36,195 nt of DNA from Clostridiales bacterium (lineage in GTDB: Bacteria > Bacillota > Clostridia > Christensenellales > Aristaeellaceae), in contig SVGL01000026.1 in NCBI GenBank assembly GCA_015056325.1, positions 1 to 36,195 of the forward strand. Direction: 5' to 3'. The translations under genes were made by a program, and so were the position numbers. Below, piece after piece: positions 32,689 through 36,195 of the stretch; position 1 is the stretch's first letter, and every line of letters begins with the position of its first letter. Under the pieces are notes generated by a model. It saw only the letters and a list, made by a program, of their open reading frames with translations, was not told where the DNA came from and made no database searches.

Positions 32689-33525
32689 ATGAAGCCTGAC
32701 CTGCACATGCATACCACGGCCTCGGACGGCGTGCTGCCCCCTCGTGAGCTGGTGGATTTTGCTGCCAGCCGTGGTGTGACGATCATGGCCATCACTGATC
32801 ATGACACCTTCGACGGTGCGGACAGTTTCCGCGGTGTAGAGACGCCCATTCCGGTCATCACCGGCGTGGAGCTGTCCATGAAGGATATGAAGGGCCTGCA
32901 CCTGCTGGGCTACGGCCTGACCGATGCGCCCGAATTGCGAAAGACCGTCCGCGATCTGGCGGAAAAACGCGTTAACCGCGCTGCCCGCATCGTGGAGAAG
33001 CTCGAAAAGATGGGCTTCCCGCTGGACTACGAGGCCATCCGTGAAAAGTGCGGCGGCACCGTGGGAAGGCTGCACATCGCCCGCGCGATGGTGGAAAAGG
33101 GCTACGTCCGCAACACGGAAGCTGCTTTTGACCGCTACATCGGCGAGGGCAGGGATGGCTACGTTCCCAATGAGAGCCTGACCATGGCCGAGGCGCTGCC
33201 GCTGCTTCAGCGCAATGGCTTCGTGCCCGTGCTGGCCCATCCGGCCGAGCTGGAACAGAAGGACGAGACCACCCGCATGCTCATCGAAGCCTGGCAGAAG
33301 CAGGGCCTCATGGGCGTGGAGGTCTACCACCCATCCTGGCTCAAGCGGGGTTATCCCCGTCTGGATGCTCAGGTGCGGCGGATGGGGCTGCTGGTCACTG
33401 GCGGCAGCGATTATCACTGTGATGATAACCGCCACGGCCAGCCCGGCTCTACCTGTCCCTACTGGCAGAATGCGGCGCAGGATCTTTCCGCCCTGCTTCG
33501 CGCCATGGAAAACATGCATCATTGA
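32689..33525 (+). CDS. PHP-domain phosphoesterase, TrpH/YciV (RNase AM) family
   Basis: A 278-aa metal-dependent esterase. The PHP motifs are HMHTTASDG (6-14), TDHDT (36-40), GVELSM, VLAHPAELEQ and GGSDYH with the final HG..G stretch. This family includes 3',5'-nucleoside bisphosphate phosphatases and the E. coli 5'-3' exonuclease RNase AM, so a role in RNA or nucleotide turnover is likely. ATG 32689 starts one base after the ftsH stop codon, so translation is coupled; longer starts inside ftsH would add basic residues that are not part of the fold. It differs from the other PHP protein at 9415-10188. Confidence 0.88.
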   Translation: MKPDLHMHTTASDGVLPPRELVDFAASRGVTIMAITDHDTFDGADSFRGVETPIPVITGVELSMKDMKGLHLLGYGLTDAPELRKTVRDLAEKRVNRAARIVEKLEKMGFPLDYEAIREKCGGTVGRLHIARAMVEKGYVRNTEAAFDRYIGEGRDGYVPNESLTMAEALPLLQRNGFVPVLAHPAELEQKDETTRMLIEAWQKQGLMGVEVYHPSWLKRGYPRLDAQVRRMGLLVTGGSDYHCDDNRHGQPGSTCPYWQNAAQDLSALLRAMENMHH

Positions 33526-33551
33526 ATACACAGAAAGGAGGGGGGAGCCTC

Positions 33552-35564
33552 ATGAGTCCCTACGAGCCCAATGAAAAGAATCGTCGGATTCAGCCCCAGG
33601 GCATGGATCCTATGCAGTCTGAGCCGTCCATGAGCGCCCCCTCGCCCATGCCGGGACGGCCGGCGGCATCCTATGTGAAGCCTGAGCAGCCTGCGTCCCA
33701 GGCCAACTGGCAGTCCCCGCAGCAGCAGAGCTGGAGCCAGCCCCAAAACAATCAGCAGCAGGGCTACATGCCCCCGCCTGGCTACCAGTACCGGCAGTCC
33801 ACGCCCAGCCAGGGCATCCCCGGCGGCCAGCTGCCGCCCCAGCAGTATGGCTGGCAGCAGGGCTATCAGCCGCCTCAGCAGGGCTATCCTCAGGGCTATC
33901 AGCGGCCTGCAGGCCGCGGCTGGACCCAGCCCTATCCCGTGCAGCAGATGAATCAGCAGCAGCACCAGGCCGGGTGGCAGGGTGGCTATCAGCCAGGTCC
34001 CTGGAGCGGCGGCTACACCCCGGAATACAATCAGCAGGCCCAGCCCATGCCTCCGGCTCATGGCGGCCAGGGCGGAAGCGGCCCTTCCCGCAGGAATCTC
34101 ATCCTGCTGCTGGCTGCCGTTGCGGTGGTGCTGGTGGTGCTGCTGAGCGTATCGCTGGTTCAGGTCAGCAATCAAAAGCAGGACGAGGAGCTCAAGCAAG
34201 CTGTGGCAGCCTATGACAATGTGTATTGCCATGGCGTGTATGTGGATGGCATCCACCTGGGCGGCATGACCCGGGAGGAAGCCCGCGCTGCGGTGCAGAA
34301 GAGCGCTCAGCTCAAGTGTGATGAATGGAATGTGGCCCTGATAACCCCAGCAGGAGAGTACATGGGCGAGATTAACTCCTACCACCTGGGCATGACCGTC
34401 CATGTGGATGACGCGCTGGAGGAGGCCTGGAAGCAGGGCCATACCGGAGCTACGCTGGAGGAGAGAAAAGCTGTCATTGATGCATTGGCGGTGACGCCCT
34501 TCCATACTTCCACCGCGCTTCCCAGCGGCAACACCGCTGACGTGGACCGCATCCTGGGAGAAATCGCGGCGAGCGTTTATATCCCTGCCAAGGATGCTTA
34601 CATCGCGGAGTTCAACCCCTATACCGGCTTGGCCCATCCCTTCACCATTGCGGAGGAAGTTCCCGGCCGGGCGCTGGATGTGGAGTCTATCAAGGCGCAG
34701 ATGTACGACATGGTTTCCCGCATGGAGAGCGGTACCATCGTCATCGAGCCCACCGTCATCTATCCTACCTATACCAAGGCACAGCTGGAGAAGGCCACCA
34801 CCCTGATTGCCACCCATTACACCAAGATATCCACCACCTCCACACCGGAGCGAAACGCTAATATCAAGCGTGCCTGCGAGCTGATCACCGGTAAGGTGGT
34901 CATGCCCGGAGAGAGCTTCTCCTTCAACGGCGTGGTAGGTGCGCGCTCGAAGAAGAATGGCTTCCAGATTGCTACGGTTTATGAGTACGGCAAGGAGGAG
35001 CAGGGCTACGGCGGCGGTGTCTGCCAGGTCAGCTCTACCCTCTATGTGGCGGCTGTCCGTGCAAATCTGGAGATCACCAAGCGCAGCCAGCATGGCCTGA
35101 TCGTCGGCTATACCGATCTGGGCCTGGACGCCACGGTTAATTACGATGGTCGCAAGATTGACTTTGCCTTCCGCAACAATACCTCCAGCCCCATCTACAT
35201 CATCACCAAGGTGATGAAGAAGCCTCAGATCGACCGCAGCCGCGACCTGGTGATCTGCGAGATCTACGGCCAGGCGCCGGAGGAGGGCGTCACCTATGAT
35301 CTGGTGGCTATCCAGACAGAGGTGCCCATCCCTGAGGCGACCATTGTACCGGACAAGGAAGCGGCCCACGTCATCTACACCGATGACCCGCCCTACACCG
35401 AGCCCGGCAGGATCGGCTATGAGGTGGACAGCTACAAGGTCAAGTATGTAAACGGCGAGGAAGTCGAGCGTACCCACATGTACCACGACACCTACAAGCC
35501 TGTGCAGCCCATCACCTATGTGGGCGTGAGCGAGCGCCCCATTACCACTATTGCTCCCTGGTAA
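33552..35564 (+). CDS. VanW-family membrane protein with Q/P/Y-rich N-terminus
   Basis: A 670-aa protein. Residues 1-178 are low complexity, rich in Gln, Pro, Gly and Tyr with many QQGY and PPQQ units. One membrane helix (182-205) follows a positive RRN, so the rest should lie outside the cell. It has a PG_binding_4/YoaR-like part (about 225-410), then the VanW domain (about 430-560) with FSFNGVVG and GGGVCQVSSTLY (487-498), and a G5-like end (VDSYKVKYVNGEEVERT). VanW proteins are linked to glycopeptide-resistance clusters and cell-wall work, but their reaction is not known. ATG 33552 has AAAGGAGG at 33534. It ends the tilS-hpt-ftsH run with a good terminator. Confidence 0.88.
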   Translation: MSPYEPNEKNRRIQPQGMDPMQSEPSMSAPSPMPGRPAASYVKPEQPASQANWQSPQQQSWSQPQNNQQQGYMPPPGYQYRQSTPSQGIPGGQLPPQQYGWQQGYQPPQQGYPQGYQRPAGRGWTQPYPVQQMNQQQHQAGWQGGYQPGPWSGGYTPEYNQQAQPMPPAHGGQGGSGPSRRNLILLLAAVAVVLVVLLSVSLVQVSNQKQDEELKQAVAAYDNVYCHGVYVDGIHLGGMTREEARAAVQKSAQLKCDEWNVALITPAGEYMGEINSYHLGMTVHVDDALEEAWKQGHTGATLEERKAVIDALAVTPFHTSTALPSGNTADVDRILGEIAASVYIPAKDAYIAEFNPYTGLAHPFTIAEEVPGRALDVESIKAQMYDMVSRMESGTIVIEPTVIYPTYTKAQLEKATTLIATHYTKISTTSTPERNANIKRACELITGKVVMPGESFSFNGVVGARSKKNGFQIATVYEYGKEEQGYGGGVCQVSSTLYVAAVRANLEITKRSQHGLIVGYTDLGLDATVNYDGRKIDFAFRNNTSSPIYIITKVMKKPQIDRSRDLVICEIYGQAPEEGVTYDLVAIQTEVPIPEATIVPDKEAAHVIYTDDPPYTEPGRIGYEVDSYKVKYVNGEEVERTHMYHDTYKPVQPITYVGVSERPITTIAPW

Positions 35565-35573
35565 ACAAAAATG

Positions 35574-35605
35574 ATCCCCTGTCCGAGATGGACGGGGGAT
35601 TTTTG
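35574..35605 (+). terminator. Intrinsic terminator after vanW gene
   Basis: ATCCCCTGTCC (35574-35584) pairs with GGACGGGGGAT (35590-35600, one G-U pair), followed by TTTTTG. Confidence 0.9.
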
Positions 35606-35627
35606 TGTGTGCAGAAGGGCAAAACGA

Positions 35628-35715
35628 ACTCGCTGTCGGCAGACTGAAATCGTATCGCGGGGCTTTGCCAGCGATGCGCTTGTCTCGGTGATGGGCGAAT
35701 GACCAGTGAGCGAGT
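35628..35715 (-). repeat. Dispersed multi-hairpin repeat, copy C (short form)
   Basis: An 88-bp copy bounded by 7-bp inverted ends ACTCGCT (35628-35634) and AGCGAGT (35709-35715). On the minus strand it reads ACTCGCTCACTGGTC, then CCATCACCGAGACAAGC, then GATACGATTTCAGTCTGCCGAC. All three blocks occur in the same order in copy B, which carries extra hairpins between them. It lies between two terminators and is in no gene. Confidence 0.75.
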
Positions 35716-35725
35716 GCCAAAACTC

Positions 35726-35757
35726 AAAAAGATGGCTTCGTAGGAAGCCATCTTTTT
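35726..35757 (-). terminator. Intrinsic terminator after fba
   Basis: GATGGCTTC (35731-35739) pairs with GAAGCCATC (35744-35752), with AAAAA before and TTTTT after, so it is symmetric. Confidence 0.9.
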
Positions 35758-35770
35758 GAAAACGAAGCGC

Positions 35771-36195
35771 TTACGCCTTGCCGTTGCAGCCCAGGACGTT
35801 GACGATCTTGTGGGTCACCATGTCCTTCACAGCCTGACGGGCGGGCTTCAGCCACTGACGGGGATCGAAGTGATCCGGATGCTCCGCCAGGTACTTGCGG
35901 ACGGAAGCGGTCATTGCCAGACGGATGTCGGAGTCGATGTTGATCTTGCACACGGCCAGCTTGGCAGCCTGAGCCAGCTGCTCCTCGGGGATACCGATGG
36001 CGCCGGGCATCGCGCCGCCGTACTTGTTGATCTCCTCAACGAAGTTCTGGGGCACGGAGGAAGCGCCGTGCAGCACGATGGGGAAGCCGGGCAGGCGCTT
36101 GGCGCACTCCTCCAGCACGTCGAAGCGCAGCTGGGGCTTGGTGCCGGGCTTGAACTTGTAAGCGCCGTGGCTGGTGCCGATGGCGATGGCCAGGG
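35771..36195 (-). CDS. fba: Class II fructose-bisphosphate aldolase, C-terminal part (gene runs off the window)
   Basis: About 141 C-terminal codons are present. The sequence LAIAIGTSHGAYKF, then PIVLHGASSVP, GAIGIPEEQL, VCKINIDSDIRLAMT, and the end GCNGKA match class II fructose-1,6-bisphosphate aldolase of the Bacillota FbaA type. The His in IGTSHG and the one in LHGASS are metal-binding positions, and NIDSD contacts the phosphate. The enzyme splits fructose-1,6-bisphosphate into two triose phosphates in glycolysis. A strong terminator follows the stop codon. Confidence 0.95.
   Translation of the reverse strand, partial: LAIAIGTSHGAYKFKPGTKPQLRFDVLEECAKRLPGFPIVLHGASSVPQNFVEEINKYGGAMPGAIGIPEEQLAQAAKLAVCKINIDSDIRLAMTASVRKYLAEHPDHFDPRQWLKPARQAVKDMVTHKIVNVLGCNGKA

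Noticed and set aside
29781..32795. A 1004-codon open frame on the minus strand opposite hpt and ftsH
   Set aside because: It runs antisense to conserved genes, with His/Gln/Leu-rich content typical of shadow frames. There is no start signal.

Overview
The window is GC-rich bacterial chromosome with densely packed genes, AGGAGG-type ribosome binding sites and near-consensus sigma-A promoters (TTGACA/TATAAT with 17-bp spacers). The gene sets rho-rpmE-yqhQ-prmC-prfA-ywlC, prmA-rsmE-mtaB-hinT-rpsU and tilS-hpt-ftsH, a SAM-I riboswitch before metK, VanW and LysM proteins and a class II aldolase all point to a Bacillota member of class Clostridia. The high GC and the Q/Y/P-rich membrane proteins suggest a gut-type lineage such as Christensenellales; that last step is inference. 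I see no phage, IS element, CRISPR array, rRNA or tRNA. This is core chromosome, and its interest lies in the non-coding RNA and in a few odd proteins.

Layout. 1-643: the 5' end of rpsM (minus) behind an unusually long, highly folded leader with a pseudoknot, back to back with the cca promoter. 644-3051: cca and a Mn-type CDF transporter. 3108-4382: a secreted SH3-like protein. 4547-6679: kduI and kduD, with copies of a multi-hairpin repeat before and between them. 6840-7592: secG and a PH-domain protein. 7648-10940 (minus): gntR regulator, PHP phosphatase and pepF. 11264-12896 (minus): metK under a SAM-I riboswitch with a further structured leader upstream. 12917-20499 (minus): a THUMP-like methyltransferase, a highly aberrant rho, rpmE, yqhQ, prmC, prfA and ywlC. 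20649-24419 (minus): prmA, rsmE, mtaB, hinT and rpsU. 24578-24991: mscL with a zinc ribbon. 25068-27021 (minus): a secreted repeat protein and a triple-LysM protein. 27261-35564 (plus): Q/Y-rich membrane protein, tilS, hpt, ftsH, PHP esterase and vanW. 35771-end (minus): fba.

How the genes work together. Most serve translation and its quality control: S13, S21, L31, CCA addition, TilS, TsaC/Sua5, MtaB, RF1 with its methyltransferase PrmC, PrmA and RsmE. Around them sit membrane functions (SecG, FtsH, MscL, YqhQ) and envelope proteins (SH3, LysM, VanW). kduI/kduD handle pectin- or glycosaminoglycan-derived uronates. The FCD-type GntR regulator may control uronate genes, but the window does not prove this.

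Best leads: (1) the roughly 350-nt folded leader of rpsM; (2) a Rho whose Walker A, catalytic and arginine-finger motifs are all altered; (3) a dispersed multi-hairpin repeat whose stems show compensatory changes; (4) a structured segment upstream of the metK riboswitch.
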